Part shown: positions 1 through 6,989 of the stretch, one piece after another
Numbering within the stretch: the first letter of the stretch is position 1
Layout: each line of letters opens with the position of its first letter
Assembly: GCA_004297235.1 (NCBI GenBank)
Contig: SCUR01000367.1
Span: 1-7,642 of the forward strand
Source of the DNA: Candidatus Manganitrophaceae bacterium
GTDB lineage: Bacteria > Nitrospirota > Nitrospiria > SBBL01 > Manganitrophaceae
Length of the DNA stretch: 7,642 bases
Reading direction: 5' to 3'
The notes under the pieces: model-generated
Told to the model about the DNA's origin: nothing
Databases searched by the model: none
The model's input: the letters and a program-made list of their open reading frames with translations, nothing else
Made by a program: the position numbers and the translations under genes

Positions 1-1170
1 GTTGGCCGTCTGGAACAGCGCATAGCCGACGGTGATGACGACGATGGGGGCGAGGTAGCCCAAGAGGCCGAGCGTCGCCGGCATCATGGAGAGAATGAAG
101 GAACCGGCCGCGATTCCGATGAGCCCAACGAGGGTCATGCGTTGCGCGCCAAAGCGGTCCGCAATGCGACCGGCCGGCAAACCCGTCAGCGCGACGACCA
201 GCGGACCGACCGATAAGACGATTCCAACCTTGGCCGCATTGAGTCCGAGCGCACGAGAGAGATAAAACGGCCCGACCACCAGCGTCACCATCATCACCGT
301 CGAGACGAGCGCGCTCAGGACGAGGCTCGCACTCAGCGCCGGATCGCGGAACATCTCCAATCGGATCAAAGGAGATGCGGCGCTCGCCTCGGCGAGCACG
401 AAGAGGCCGACTCCTAAGAGCGCAGCCAACAGCAATGTGATGTTGAGCGAACCGAAACGGCCGCGCCCCAACGTCATGGCGAGGGCATACGCCGCGAGCG
501 TCAGCACAAGCAGCAGCGTGCCCACAAGGTCGAAGCCGGCCCGATCCGCCTTCGGCTCTCGGCGATCGACCGGCAAGGTGCGATGGGCGAGAAGGAAAGT
601 CAGGAGTCCCAGCGGTAGGTTGACGAGGAAGAGGGCCCGCCAACTGAGTCCTGCGATCAGGACGCCGCCGAGCGATGGACCGAGCGCAGTGCCAATCGCG
701 GACATCGTTCCGAGCAGCCCCATGGCGCTGCCGGTCTTTGCCTTCGGAACCGTCTCGCCGACAAAGGCCATGGTGAGGGCCATCATGATGGCCGCTCCCA
801 GGCCCTGCGCCGCCCGGGCGGCGATCAGCATCCGGAGCGTCGGCGCGACACCGCACAAGACCGAGGCGGCCGTGAACAGGAAGATTCCGGCCAGTAGCAG
901 CCGTCGGCGGCCGGTGAGGTCGCCGAGCCGTCCGACGCTGACGATCAGGGTGGTAATGGCGAGGAGATAAGCGAGAACGACCCACTGGACTTCCTGGAAG
1001 GAGGCGTTGAACGCCTCTGCCAAGGTCGGCAAACCGACATTGGCGATGCTGGTGCCGAGCGAGGAGAGCAGCATGGACAGAGAAAGGGTGGCGAGTGCCC
1101 ACCGAACCGAAGGGGTCCGTTCCGTACTTCCAGCAACGGCCTCCTCTCGTTCTGCAATAATCGGCTTCAT
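1..1170 (-). CDS. MFS drug transporter, DHA2 (EmrB/QacA-like) family, 3' end missing
   Basis: Reading leftwards from 1170, the frame stays open to base 1, so 390 residues are visible and the C-terminus lies outside the window. The protein is a polytopic inner-membrane transporter, probably a proton-driven drug or metabolite exporter. Visible motifs are the MFS motif A (GRLGDLTGRRRLL, residues ~80-92), preceded by a WVVLAYLLA segment typical of DHA2 pumps. The antiporter motif C is complete (Gly-rich, GTALGPSLGG, ~160-169), and a second-half motif A copy occurs (GRIADRFGAQRM, ~334-345). Motif C marks exporters rather than importers (family knowledge). Two ATGs are adjacent (1173 and 1170). The AAGGAG ribosome site at 1177-1182 lies 3 nt from the first and 6 nt from the second, so 1170 is preferred. 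It diverges from a LysR gene, its likely regulator. The substrate cannot be inferred. Confidence 0.93.
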   Translation of the reverse strand, partial: MKPIIAEREEAVAGSTERTPSVRWALATLSLSMLLSSLGTSIANVGLPTLAEAFNASFQEVQWVVLAYLLAITTLIVSVGRLGDLTGRRRLLLAGIFLFTAASVLCGVAPTLRMLIAARAAQGLGAAIMMALTMAFVGETVPKAKTGSAMGLLGTMSAIGTALGPSLGGVLIAGLSWRALFLVNLPLGLLTFLLAHRTLPVDRREPKADRAGFDLVGTLLLVLTLAAYALAMTLGRGRFGSLNITLLLAALLGVGLFVLAEASAASPLIRLEMFRDPALSASLVLSALVSTVMMVTLVVGPFYLSRALGLNAAKVGIVLSVGPLVVALTGLPAGRIADRFGAQRMTLVGLIGIAAGSFILSMMPATLGLLGYLAPIVVITVGYALFQTAN

Positions 1171-1176
1171 CATGAA

Positions 1177-1182
1177 CTCCTT
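1177..1182 (-). promoter_or_regulatory. Ribosome binding site of the MFS gene
   Basis: AAGGAG on the minus strand. It is 3 nt from the ATG at 1173 and 6 nt from the ATG at 1170, which argues for the second of the two tandem ATGs as the main start. Confidence 0.6.
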
Positions 1183-1218
1183 TTTTGGCGGCTCCCGAAG
1201 CGGAGCGGTCATAAACAG

Positions 1219-1224
1219 AGTATA
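1219..1224 (-). promoter_or_regulatory. Candidate -10 box for the MFS transporter
   Basis: The minus strand reads TATACT, one mismatch from the sigma70 -10 consensus, about 45 nt upstream of the MFS start. No good -35 hexamer is present 16-18 nt upstream. That is compatible with an activator-dependent promoter controlled by the divergent LysR protein (inference), or the box may be chance. Confidence 0.35.
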
Positions 1225-1301
1225 GTCATTTGCTTGATACGGCGGAAGGCGCGCCATTGACACTTTATTCATGCGTTCGACGCCACATCACAATCAAACT
1301 G

Positions 1302-1310
1302 TGCTATATT
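1302..1310 (+). promoter_or_regulatory. Extended -10 promoter of the LysR gene, predicted leaderless
   Basis: The sequence TGCTATATT matches an extended -10 element (TGn followed by a hexamer with two mismatches to TATAAT). The -35 region is poor (GCCACA at 1282-1287), which extended -10 promoters tolerate. A transcription start about 7 nt beyond the box falls on or next to the ATG at 1317. No Shine-Dalgarno sequence lies between the box and the ATG, so a leaderless mRNA is predicted. Confidence 0.4.
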
Positions 1311-1316
1311 CAACCG

Positions 1317-2249
1317 ATGTCGAAACCCGATTTCAACTTACTTATCACCCTGGATGTGCTGCTCGCCGAAGGGAGCGTTGCGCGCGCAGCCCGACGATTG
1401 CGCCTGAGCCCGTCGGCGATGAGCCGGGCGCTGGCGCGATTGCGTGAGACGACGGGCGATCCGCTGTTGGTCAGGGCAGGACGCGGTCTCGTTCCCACAC
1501 CCCGAGCGCTCGAACTTCGCGAGCGGGTCGGTCAACTCGTGCAGGACGCAGAATCGGTTCTACGCCCTGCCGAGAAGCTCAACATAAAACAGCTCGTCCG
1601 AACGTTCACGCTGCGGACGAGCGAAGGCTTTGTGGAAAACTTCGGAGCGGGCCTCATTGTTCGCGTCGGCGAGGAAGCGCCCGGCGTGCGGCTCTGCTTC
1701 GTGCAGAAGCCGGACAAAGCGAGCGCGCCGCTTCGCGACGGGACCGTCGATCTGGAAACAGGCGTTGTGGGGGAGACGACCGGTCCGGAGGTGCGTGCGC
1801 AGGCATTGTTCCGAGACCGTTTCATTGGCGTCGTGCGAAAGGGGCACCCGCTGAGCCGGGGCGAGATCACTCTCTCCCGTTATGTGGCCGGCAGGCACAT
1901 CTGCGTCTCGCGGCGGGGGCTCGACCGGGGACCGATCGATGACGCCTTGAAACCGTTCGGGCTGCAACGGAAGATCGTCACGATTGTGAGTGGTTTTTCG
2001 ACCGCGCTGGCGCTTGCCCGGGCTTCCGATCTGATCGCCACGGTTCCCGAACGGCACACCGGAAACCTGCGCGCCGGAATGCATAGTTTTCCCCTTCCGG
2101 TTTCCACGCCGGAGATCACGGTTTCATTGCTCTGGCATCCGCGGCTGGATGCCGATCCGGCGCATCGCTGGCTGCGCGGGTGCGTTCGGGACACTTGCGC
2201 GGAGCAACGTACCGATTCATCGACAAACGGAAAAAAGACCGAAGGCTGA
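1317..2249 (+). CDS. LysR-family transcriptional regulator
   Basis: The 310-residue protein has the usual LysR length and layout. The N-terminal winged helix-turn-helix covers residues ~6-65. Its recognition region has SVARAARRLRLSPSAMSRAL (~20-39), followed by LRETTGDPLLVR and the conserved G-L-x-P-T-x-R-A wing. A linker helix (~66-92) leads to a periplasmic-binding-protein-like effector domain (~95-290). The hydrophilic C-terminal tail (~293-310) looks dispensable. The frame is open upstream to a TTG at 1230, but the LysR domain begins just after the ATG at 1317, so that start was chosen. There is no visible ribosome site before it. It is divergent from the MFS exporter and, as is usual for LysR genes, probably controls that neighbour and itself. 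The effector ligand is unknown; the HTH and wing type resembles the NodD/LinR/LeuO-like group (inference). Confidence 0.93.
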   Translation: MSKPDFNLLITLDVLLAEGSVARAARRLRLSPSAMSRALARLRETTGDPLLVRAGRGLVPTPRALELRERVGQLVQDAESVLRPAEKLNIKQLVRTFTLRTSEGFVENFGAGLIVRVGEEAPGVRLCFVQKPDKASAPLRDGTVDLETGVVGETTGPEVRAQALFRDRFIGVVRKGHPLSRGEITLSRYVAGRHICVSRRGLDRGPIDDALKPFGLQRKIVTIVSGFSTALALARASDLIATVPERHTGNLRAGMHSFPLPVSTPEITVSLLWHPRLDADPAHRWLRGCVRDTCAEQRTDSSTNGKKTEG

Positions 2250-2372
2250 ATGGATATAGCGAACCGGGAACAAATGTTTACACCGAGTTGCTGAATAACC
2301 TGATACGGGTTTAACATCATCAAATGCGGACCCCCGATTTAATCAGTAACTGAAACCTCAAAACAAAAAGCT
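2250..2372. other. Convergent spacer, A+T-richer, with an imperfect inverted repeat at its right end
   Basis: This spacer lies between the converging LysR gene and the YihY/small-ORF group, and is visibly richer in A+T than the genes around it. No coding sequence is apparent. CAAAACA (2359-2365) is inverted as TGTTTTG (2388-2394) around the stop codon of the candidate small ORF. On the minus strand this leaves a T-rich arm, so it could act as a weak terminator for the leftward transcripts. The stem is A+T-rich and there is no clean uridine tract after it, so this is only a possibility. Confidence 0.25.
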
Positions 2373-2516
2373 CTATATTAGTTCGGCTGTTTTGGGCCAT
2401 GGGAACCGGGTGAGCCGCCGCTCCAGGCCGGCCAATTTGAGGCAGCGTCCAATCGCCATCCATAACGACCTGATCCTCTCCGAGCGAAAGGCTGCTTGGA
2501 TCTCTTTCGTCTCCAT
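2373..2516 (-). CDS. Candidate small ORF, 47 residues, basic, unknown function
   Basis: The ATG at 2516 follows the stop codon of the YihY-family gene by 8 nt, in a purine-rich context (GAGGTAAGAGAGGGG) that offers a GAGGT ribosome site about 10 nt upstream. The predicted peptide is strongly basic. Its middle (residues ~11-40) has an amphipathic helical look with RIRSLWMAIGRCLKLAGLERR, ending in a Trp/Pro-containing tail. It resembles no family I can name. Support is position (tight spacing, same strand, possible co-translation) and plausible composition. Against it are its short length and the lack of homology evidence. The open frame continues upstream inside the YihY gene, but that part is an out-of-frame shadow. 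Confidence 0.3.
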   Translation of the reverse strand: METKEIQAAFRSERIRSLWMAIGRCLKLAGLERRLTRFPWPKTAELI

Positions 2517-2524
2517 CCCCTCTC

Positions 2525-3412
2525 TTACCTCACGATTCGCATTCGGGGTTGCTCGTCCGCGGACCGGCTGCGTGCGAGGGGGTCGGACCGTTGAAGGGAG
2601 ATCCGCATCAACTCGGCCCCATATAAAAAAATTCCATTCGCATAGTAGAACCAGAACATCACGAGAATCAGCGACGCGGCGAACTCGATGTTCGCGGGGG
2701 CATCGGGTCTGTTCCTTCCCCAAGAGACAATGAACTTTCCAAGCAGATGGAAGAGAGCGATCAACGCCGCCCAGGGAATGATCTGTCGCCAGGTCAGGCG
2801 AACCGGAAGCAAGATTTTGAACCAGAGGATCATCAAGGACCAGAAGGTCAGAAAGGCGATGAGGATCCCGGCCGCCCGTCGTGTCGCACCGGCCAAAGCC
2901 GAACCCGATCCCAGAACCAGGGCGCCTGCCAAGAAACCCGCCAGTGCGATGAGCGCGGAAACGAACGCGAAGAGGACGCCCAACAGCCGTCTTTTCAGCT
3001 GCGCCCGGAAGCCGGGCGCGGCGCGGCGGACATCCCAAATGGTCTGAAGCGAATCGCGCAACTGGATAAAATATCCCGACGCGCCGACCACCAGCGCAAT
3101 CCCGCCGACGATCCCCAGCGAGAGGAGCGCTCTCGGTTCCACGTTCTCTCGCTCTATCAGCAGGAGCCGCACGAGCGCGGCAATATTCGGTCCCACCCAA
3201 CCGACCACGACAGGAAGGAAATGGGCTCGGGTCCAGACCTCTCCAAATAAGCTTCCTGCGATCAGCAGGACAAACGCCAAAAAAGGAGTGACCGTCAGAA
3301 GCAGATTGAACGACAAGGCGGCGGACAATCCATCACACCGATCCATCGTCCATTCACGCGCCGCGGCGAGCGTCAACTCGGCGGCCCTTTCGACGCTGAT
3401 CAGTATCTTCAA
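2525..3412 (-). CDS. YihY/BrkB-family inner-membrane protein
   Basis: The 295-residue polytopic membrane protein has about six transmembrane segments (roughly residues 32-57, 67-87, 97-116, 143-168, 183-205 and 208-230, with a further hydrophobic stretch at ~245-266). Family hallmarks are RCDGLSAALSFNLLLTVTPF near the N-terminus, LQTIWDV (~122-128), and a C-terminal FYYANGIFLYGAEL (~255-268). The family includes E. coli YihY and Bordetella BrkB. BrkB was linked to serum resistance, but the molecular function is not firmly established. The chosen start is a TTG at 3412 with a purine-rich GAAGAGGGG just upstream. An ATG at 3346 (residue 23) is the alternative, but would leave little sequence before the first membrane helix. 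The C-terminal ~25 residues are charged and cytoplasmic-like. It follows the barrel gene by 29 nt and is probably cotranscribed with it. Confidence 0.88.
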   Translation of the reverse strand: MKILISVERAAELTLAAAREWTMDRCDGLSAALSFNLLLTVTPFLAFVLLIAGSLFGEVWTRAHFLPVVVGWVGPNIAALVRLLLIERENVEPRALLSLGIVGGIALVVGASGYFIQLRDSLQTIWDVRRAAPGFRAQLKRRLLGVLFAFVSALIALAGFLAGALVLGSGSALAGATRRAAGILIAFLTFWSLMILWFKILLPVRLTWRQIIPWAALIALFHLLGKFIVSWGRNRPDAPANIEFAASLILVMFWFYYANGIFLYGAELMRISLQRSDPLARSRSADEQPRMRIVR

Positions 3413-3441
3413 GAACCCCTCTTCCCCACCCTCATCGACGA

Positions 3442-4218
3442 TTAAAACCGAAGCGATAATCCTGCAAACGGGCCGACGAGCCGGAAGCTTCCCTGAATGT
3501 CGTTACTTGTACTTTTGGCATTGAAATCCTCATATCGATATCCGCCGACGAGGCTGAAGTTCTTAAACGGAAGGATTTTGATGCCGGTCTCCCCGTTGAT
3601 GAAGTAACCATAAGGGCCGCCCGGAACGCCGGAACCTTGAATATAGAGATTCATCCACCTAAACGGATTGAGATCGAACGCCAGGCCGAGCGATGGGACG
3701 GGGAAGGTTTGGCTTGCCTCCGCGCGTTGAGAAAGGTTGTTCAGCTCTCCCTCGACCGAGAGGGAGGCATAGACCGCGCGCAGATCGAGCAGGGTGCCGA
3801 ATTGAACCAGTCCGTCGCCGATGTCGATAAATTCCCAGATCCATGCGAACCGATACTCTCGAACCGTCAGCTCCGAAGAGACCCGCGCCCCGACCGTAAA
3901 AGTTCGATCCCGGATCGTAATTGTCCGGTCGAGCGTTCTTTCTCCGCTGTTGCTCGACCAGACCGCATCGAGAAACAACCGACTCCTCGGTCCTGTATAC
4001 CAGGTGATTCTTCCCTCCGGGAAGTTGTTGTTGCCCAAATCGAGATCGCGTTGCAAGCTCAGGTCGGTCCCCCGGACCTCCCCGTTCGCCATCAGATGGC
4101 CTCTCCATTCCGTGAACCAGTAACGACCCTCAAACTCCAGGGTCGCCTCTTTCTCTTCGGCATAAGCGGAAACCGCGGTAGCCGAGATGATCAGTAATAT
4201 GATCCATAATTTTTTCAT
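3442..4218 (-). CDS. Outer-membrane beta-barrel protein of unknown function
   Basis: The 258-residue protein begins with a clear Sec signal peptide (MKKLWIILLIISATAVSAYA, cleavage expected after residue 20). The mature part alternates polar and hydrophobic residues in many short strands rich in aromatic residues, and ends in a Leu-Arg-Phe terminus with the final Phe that BAM recognises in outer-membrane barrels. Strand-like segments include EFEGRYWFTEWRG near the start, then RLFLDAVW, EYRFAWIWEF, FSLVGGYRYEDF and PFAGLSLRF, compatible with a small barrel of about 8-12 strands. I cannot assign it to a named porin or enzyme family. Translation starts at the ATG at 4218, with AGGA 8 nt upstream. 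It is the first gene of a likely pair with the YihY-family gene downstream (29-nt gap). It might be cotranscribed with the NodT gene 129 nt upstream, since no strong terminator separates them. Confidence 0.8.
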   Translation of the reverse strand: MKKLWIILLIISATAVSAYAEEKEATLEFEGRYWFTEWRGHLMANGEVRGTDLSLQRDLDLGNNNFPEGRITWYTGPRSRLFLDAVWSSNSGERTLDRTITIRDRTFTVGARVSSELTVREYRFAWIWEFIDIGDGLVQFGTLLDLRAVYASLSVEGELNNLSQRAEASQTFPVPSLGLAFDLNPFRWMNLYIQGSGVPGGPYGYFINGETGIKILPFKNFSLVGGYRYEDFNAKSTSNDIQGSFRLVGPFAGLSLRF

Positions 4219-4347
4219 TTTATTTTCCTAATCATTGTCTCTGACCTCACGGCCCTGAGACGATCTCCTGCATCAGGTTCGGTCGCAGCAGGAATGATGG
4301 ACCCTTCCGCATCGTGAAGGGGTGCCGCCTGGAAAGGTCGGCTTCAG

Positions 4348-5847
4348 TCACGGGCGCCCCGGTGCCGTGACGGAGGCCTCTTGTTTCAGCGATGAAGAAG
4401 CTCCCTCCGAAGGAGCACCGGTTTCGCCCGTGCTCAACGCTTTGGGTTCCGTCTTCGTCCACCCTCCGCCGAGGGCCAGATAGAGATTGACGCGCTGCAC
4501 CAAGCGCTCCCCCTGCACGCTGAGACGGGTGCTTTGCGCAGAGTAGAGCCGCAGCCGCTGTTGAAGGACCGAGAGGAGGTCGGTCTTGCCGACTTTGTAC
4601 TGGGTCTCCGCGATCTCCACGACCCGCTCATAATCTTTCACCACCTGCGCCAGCACCTCCTCCCGCTCCCGCAGCGTCCGCTCGGCGTTCAGCGCGTTCT
4701 CCACCTCCTCAAAGGCCCGGAGAACCATCGCGGCATACTGCATGATCGCCGCTCTCTGCTCCGCGTTTCGGATCTGAACCTGCGCCCGAAGCGCCCCTCC
4801 CCGGAAGATCGGGGCGAGGAGGCTTCCGCCGATTCCTCCGGTCGGGTTGCTGAAGTCGGACCGCTTGCTGAAAACGTCGCTGCTGATCAGGCCGAGGGAA
4901 GCGGTCAGGCTGAACTGGGGGAGCATCGCCGCCTTCGCCTGCTGCGCCAAAAAGAAGGCCGAGGAGACCCTGCGCTCCGCCGCGAAGAGGTCCGGCCGGC
5001 GTTCGAGCAGCTCCGAAGGGAGCCCCGCCGGGACCGGCCCGGTGATCCGGGCCAGCGCTTCGGCCAGCTCGATCTCCCCGGAGGGATATCGTCCGACCAA
5101 GACTTCCAACGCCCTCCGCGATTGCGCGTTCGCCTGCTGAAGCTTCAGCAGGCTGTCGCGGAGGCTCCCCGTTTCGGCCCGGGCGAGCGCCACGTCCTGG
5201 TCGCCGGCCGCTCCCACCTCCCGCTTGGTCTTCGTCAGTTGCAGCAGTCGCTCGCTCGATTCCAGCATCTGCCGGGCGGTCCGCTCTTGCAAAAGCCCTT
5301 CGACGGCGAGGAACCAACTTCGCGCCACCAGAGCGGCGATCGACTGGCGCGCAGACGCATAATCGGCCTCTTCCGAAGCGAACTGTTCCTCCGCCGCGGC
5401 CCGTCCGGCGCGCACCCGTCCCCAGACGTCGATCTCCCACGAAGCGAACGCTGAGATAAAATTGATCCCGGTCCCCTCGCCCAATCCGCGACTCCCTTTG
5501 CCGATCACCGAGACCGCCGGATAGAGTTCTCCCCCCGCCGCCTTCACATAGCCCGCCGCCTGTTCCACCCGCGCCGCCCCGGCGCGCAGATCGGCGTTAT
5601 AGGTCAGCGCCTCCTCGACCAGACGATTCAGCAGATCGTCGCCGAATGTCGCGACCCAATCGGCCGGAACGGCCCCTTCGACCCCGCTTCCGGCTGTCCA
5701 GTGCACGGGGATGGCCGCATGAGGGAGCGCCTCTTTTCTCAGCGCCTCCAGTCCCGGCGGACGTTTCAGGCTGCAACCGGAAATCAGCGCGATCAGGAGC
5801 GCTGCTGCGGAGAGCGCCGTCCATCCCGCGCGGCGGAATCTCTTCAT
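4348..5847 (-). CDS. NodT-family outer-membrane efflux lipoprotein (OprM/TolC-like)
   Basis: The 499-residue protein starts with a lipoprotein signal peptide. The n-region is Arg-rich, the core hydrophobic, and the lipobox ISGC has the acylated cysteine at residue 25. It contains two outer-membrane-efflux repeats. The first has FGDDLLNRLVEEALTYNADL followed by alpha-helical, Ala/Glu-rich segments. The second has RRPDLFAAERRVSSAFF, then LTASLGL and PIFRGGALRAQV, a pattern characteristic of OprM/NodT channels. As a trimer it would form the outer-membrane exit duct of a tripartite pump. The last ~45 residues after LYLALGGGW are a low-complexity Gly/Ser/Glu-rich tail, which is variable in this family. 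It lies downstream of an HlyD-family adaptor on the same strand and is presumably its partner. The ribosome site is weak (GAAAGAG), and a repeat element sits in the 169-nt gap before it. Confidence 0.93.
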   Translation of the reverse strand: MKRFRRAGWTALSAAALLIALISGCSLKRPPGLEALRKEALPHAAIPVHWTAGSGVEGAVPADWVATFGDDLLNRLVEEALTYNADLRAGAARVEQAAGYVKAAGGELYPAVSVIGKGSRGLGEGTGINFISAFASWEIDVWGRVRAGRAAAEEQFASEEADYASARQSIAALVARSWFLAVEGLLQERTARQMLESSERLLQLTKTKREVGAAGDQDVALARAETGSLRDSLLKLQQANAQSRRALEVLVGRYPSGEIELAEALARITGPVPAGLPSELLERRPDLFAAERRVSSAFFLAQQAKAAMLPQFSLTASLGLISSDVFSKRSDFSNPTGGIGGSLLAPIFRGGALRAQVQIRNAEQRAAIMQYAAMVLRAFEEVENALNAERTLREREEVLAQVVKDYERVVEIAETQYKVGKTDLLSVLQQRLRLYSAQSTRLSVQGERLVQRVNLYLALGGGWTKTEPKALSTGETGAPSEGASSSLKQEASVTAPGRP

Positions 5848-5887
5848 GGCATACGGCTCTTTCTTTTCTATAAAAGGTTTGGGTCGA

Positions 5888-5995
5888 CGTCATTCCCGCG
5901 AACGCGGGAATCCAGAAGGTCATCACTTCAAACAAACTGGATTCCCGATTAAATATCTGGTGGCCGTCCCTTTTCCTAGGCTATCGGGAATGACG
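5888..5995. repeat. Palindromic REP/dRS3-like repeat element
   Basis: This ~108-bp element is built from four copies of an ATTCCCG-type half-site. CGTCATTCCCG (5888-5898) is exactly inverted as CGGGAATGACG (5985-5995). The left part is a tight hairpin, ATTCCCGCG-AA-CGCGGGAAT (5892-5911). CGGGAATCCAG (5905-5915) is inverted as CTGGATTCCCG (5937-5947). ATTCCCGAT (5941-5949) is inverted as ATCGGGAAT (5983-5991). The left hairpin fits the ATTCCC-N8-GGGAAT pattern of neisserial dRS3 repeats, and similar GTCATTCCCGCG...CGCGGGAAT units are scattered in many bacterial genomes. It lies between the HlyD-family and NodT genes. In RNA it would fold strongly and could affect processing or relative expression (inference). 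No flanking target duplication is obvious. Confidence 0.75.
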
Positions 5996-6016
5996 GACAA
6001 AGAGTTTCACTACCTC

Positions 6017-6973
6017 CTAGTGGAGCTTCACGATGAACCAATCGAGCTTGGCGCTCACCCGGAGCAATATCTTGCGGAGCAGATGAATCGGCACCAGCTG
6101 CTCGGTATAGATCGCGGCGGCGCCGCGCGCGCCGGGCGCAAGGAACAGGCCTCGATCTTTGCCGTCGAGCATCAACTTCACGGCGAATCGCTGCGGCGGA
6201 ACGGCGTGCTCTTCGGTTTGCGGCAGGACGCCGCCGATCGGCAATTGCCCCTGCCCCGTCGCCCAGACGATCGAGTCGACCCGGCATTTGATCACCCGTC
6301 CGGGATAGGTTTTCAGGATGACCTCGGCCTCGTCTCCCGGCTTGACCTTGCGCAGCTCGTTCTGCGAAAAGAGGGCGATGATCCACTGTTCATCTTCGAC
6401 AAAACTCATTGCCGCCGTGACCGGTAACGGCACCACGAACGACCCTTCCCGAAGCTGCAAGTTGATCACCTTGCCGCTCCCGGGGGCGAAGACGGTTGTT
6501 TCAGAAAGATTCCAGCGGGCCAAATCGAGCTGCGCCCTCAGCTGCCGGACATCGCTCCGGTCGCGATCGACATCGAGCTGACTCCCGGCCCCGGTCTTTA
6601 CCAGCGCACCGGATTGTTTGAGACGGGTCTCGGCAAGCCTGAGCTGGGCTTCGATCCGCTTGACCTCGAGCTCGAAAGGGGTGGGGTCGACCCGAAACAG
6701 AACGTCTCCCTTTTTGACCGCGCTGTTGGGTTCGACCGGCACGTCGATCACCCGCCCCCGCACCTGCGGGAGGATCTGCACGACATAGTTGATCACCCGC
6801 ACATCGTGGGACGAGGGGGCCACGACGTTCAGAATCAGGATCGTCATTGCCAGCAGAATGATGGGGAGGGTGATGACGATCGCCTGGAAGACGAAGTTCC
6901 ACGGCAGCCATTTGAGCTTGAAGAAAATGAGCCAGACAAAAAAGGCATAAATCAGCAGCAGCAAGATTTCCAT
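6017..6973 (-). CDS. HlyD-family membrane-fusion protein, YiaV/YibH-like
   Basis: The 318-residue periplasmic adaptor is anchored in the inner membrane by two N-terminal hydrophobic helices (residues ~2-20 and ~28-52) rather than one, as in the YiaV/YibH group of E. coli. Next come the first lipoyl/biotinyl half (QILPQVRGRVIDVPVEPNSA, ~66-85, with the conserved VKKGDVLFRVDP, ~86-97) and a short coiled-coil hairpin (~100-155). The second lipoyl half is TTVFAPGSGKVINLQLREGS (~159-178), and then a beta-barrel domain (~195-290). Its length is shorter than the ~378 residues of E. coli YiaV/YibH, mainly through a shorter hairpin. A good GAGGT ribosome site lies 5 nt before the ATG at 6973, and the gene starts 16 nt after the DUF3302 gene. 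It would bridge an inner-membrane pump to the NodT channel encoded downstream. Confidence 0.92.
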   Translation of the reverse strand: MEILLLLIYAFFVWLIFFKLKWLPWNFVFQAIVITLPIILLAMTILILNVVAPSSHDVRVINYVVQILPQVRGRVIDVPVEPNSAVKKGDVLFRVDPTPFELEVKRIEAQLRLAETRLKQSGALVKTGAGSQLDVDRDRSDVRQLRAQLDLARWNLSETTVFAPGSGKVINLQLREGSFVVPLPVTAAMSFVEDEQWIIALFSQNELRKVKPGDEAEVILKTYPGRVIKCRVDSIVWATGQGQLPIGGVLPQTEEHAVPPQRFAVKLMLDGKDRGLFLAPGARGAAAIYTEQLVPIHLLRKILLRVSAKLDWFIVKLH

Positions 6974-6989
6974 ATGTTACCTCGTCTTC

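Noticed and set aside
437..970. 177-residue open frame on the plus strand
   Set aside because: It is antisense to the DHA2 MFS gene, and its translation is Arg/Ser/Pro-rich with no domain, as expected of a GC-rich shadow frame.
1230..1316. Extended N-terminus of the LysR protein from a TTG at 1230
   Set aside because: It would add 29 residues before the helix-turn-helix, would cover the promoter region, and has no ribosome site. The ATG at 1317 fits the family.
2517..3200. Long minus-strand frame upstream of the small ORF, inside the YihY gene
   Set aside because: Its translation is Arg/Gly-rich without domains, while the overlapping frame encodes a convincing YihY protein. Only the 47-residue end outside yihY is kept as a candidate.
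4302..4321. Hairpin CCCTTC/GAAGGG between the NodT and barrel genes
   Set aside because: It has a 6-bp stem with an 8-nt loop and no following uridine run on either strand, so it is not supported as an intrinsic terminator.
4247..4462. 71-residue minus-strand frame bridging the NodT 3' end and the gap after it
   Set aside because: It overlaps the NodT coding end and has neither a ribosome site nor a recognisable pattern. The gap 4219-4347 is left without a gene.
4534..5454. 306-residue plus-strand and 243-residue minus-strand (4709-5440) frames
   Set aside because: Both overlap the NodT gene. Their translations are low-complexity Arg/Gly/Pro/Leu-rich shadows, whereas the NodT frame matches its family along its length.
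5888..5995. Repeats considered as a CRISPR-like array or intrinsic terminator
   Set aside because: The half-sites are inverted rather than direct, spacing is irregular, and no uridine tract follows. It fits a dispersed palindromic element better.
6008..6022. Small hairpin CACTA/TAGTG over the stop codon of the HlyD-family gene
   Set aside because: A 5-bp stem with a 5-nt loop is too weak to distinguish from chance.
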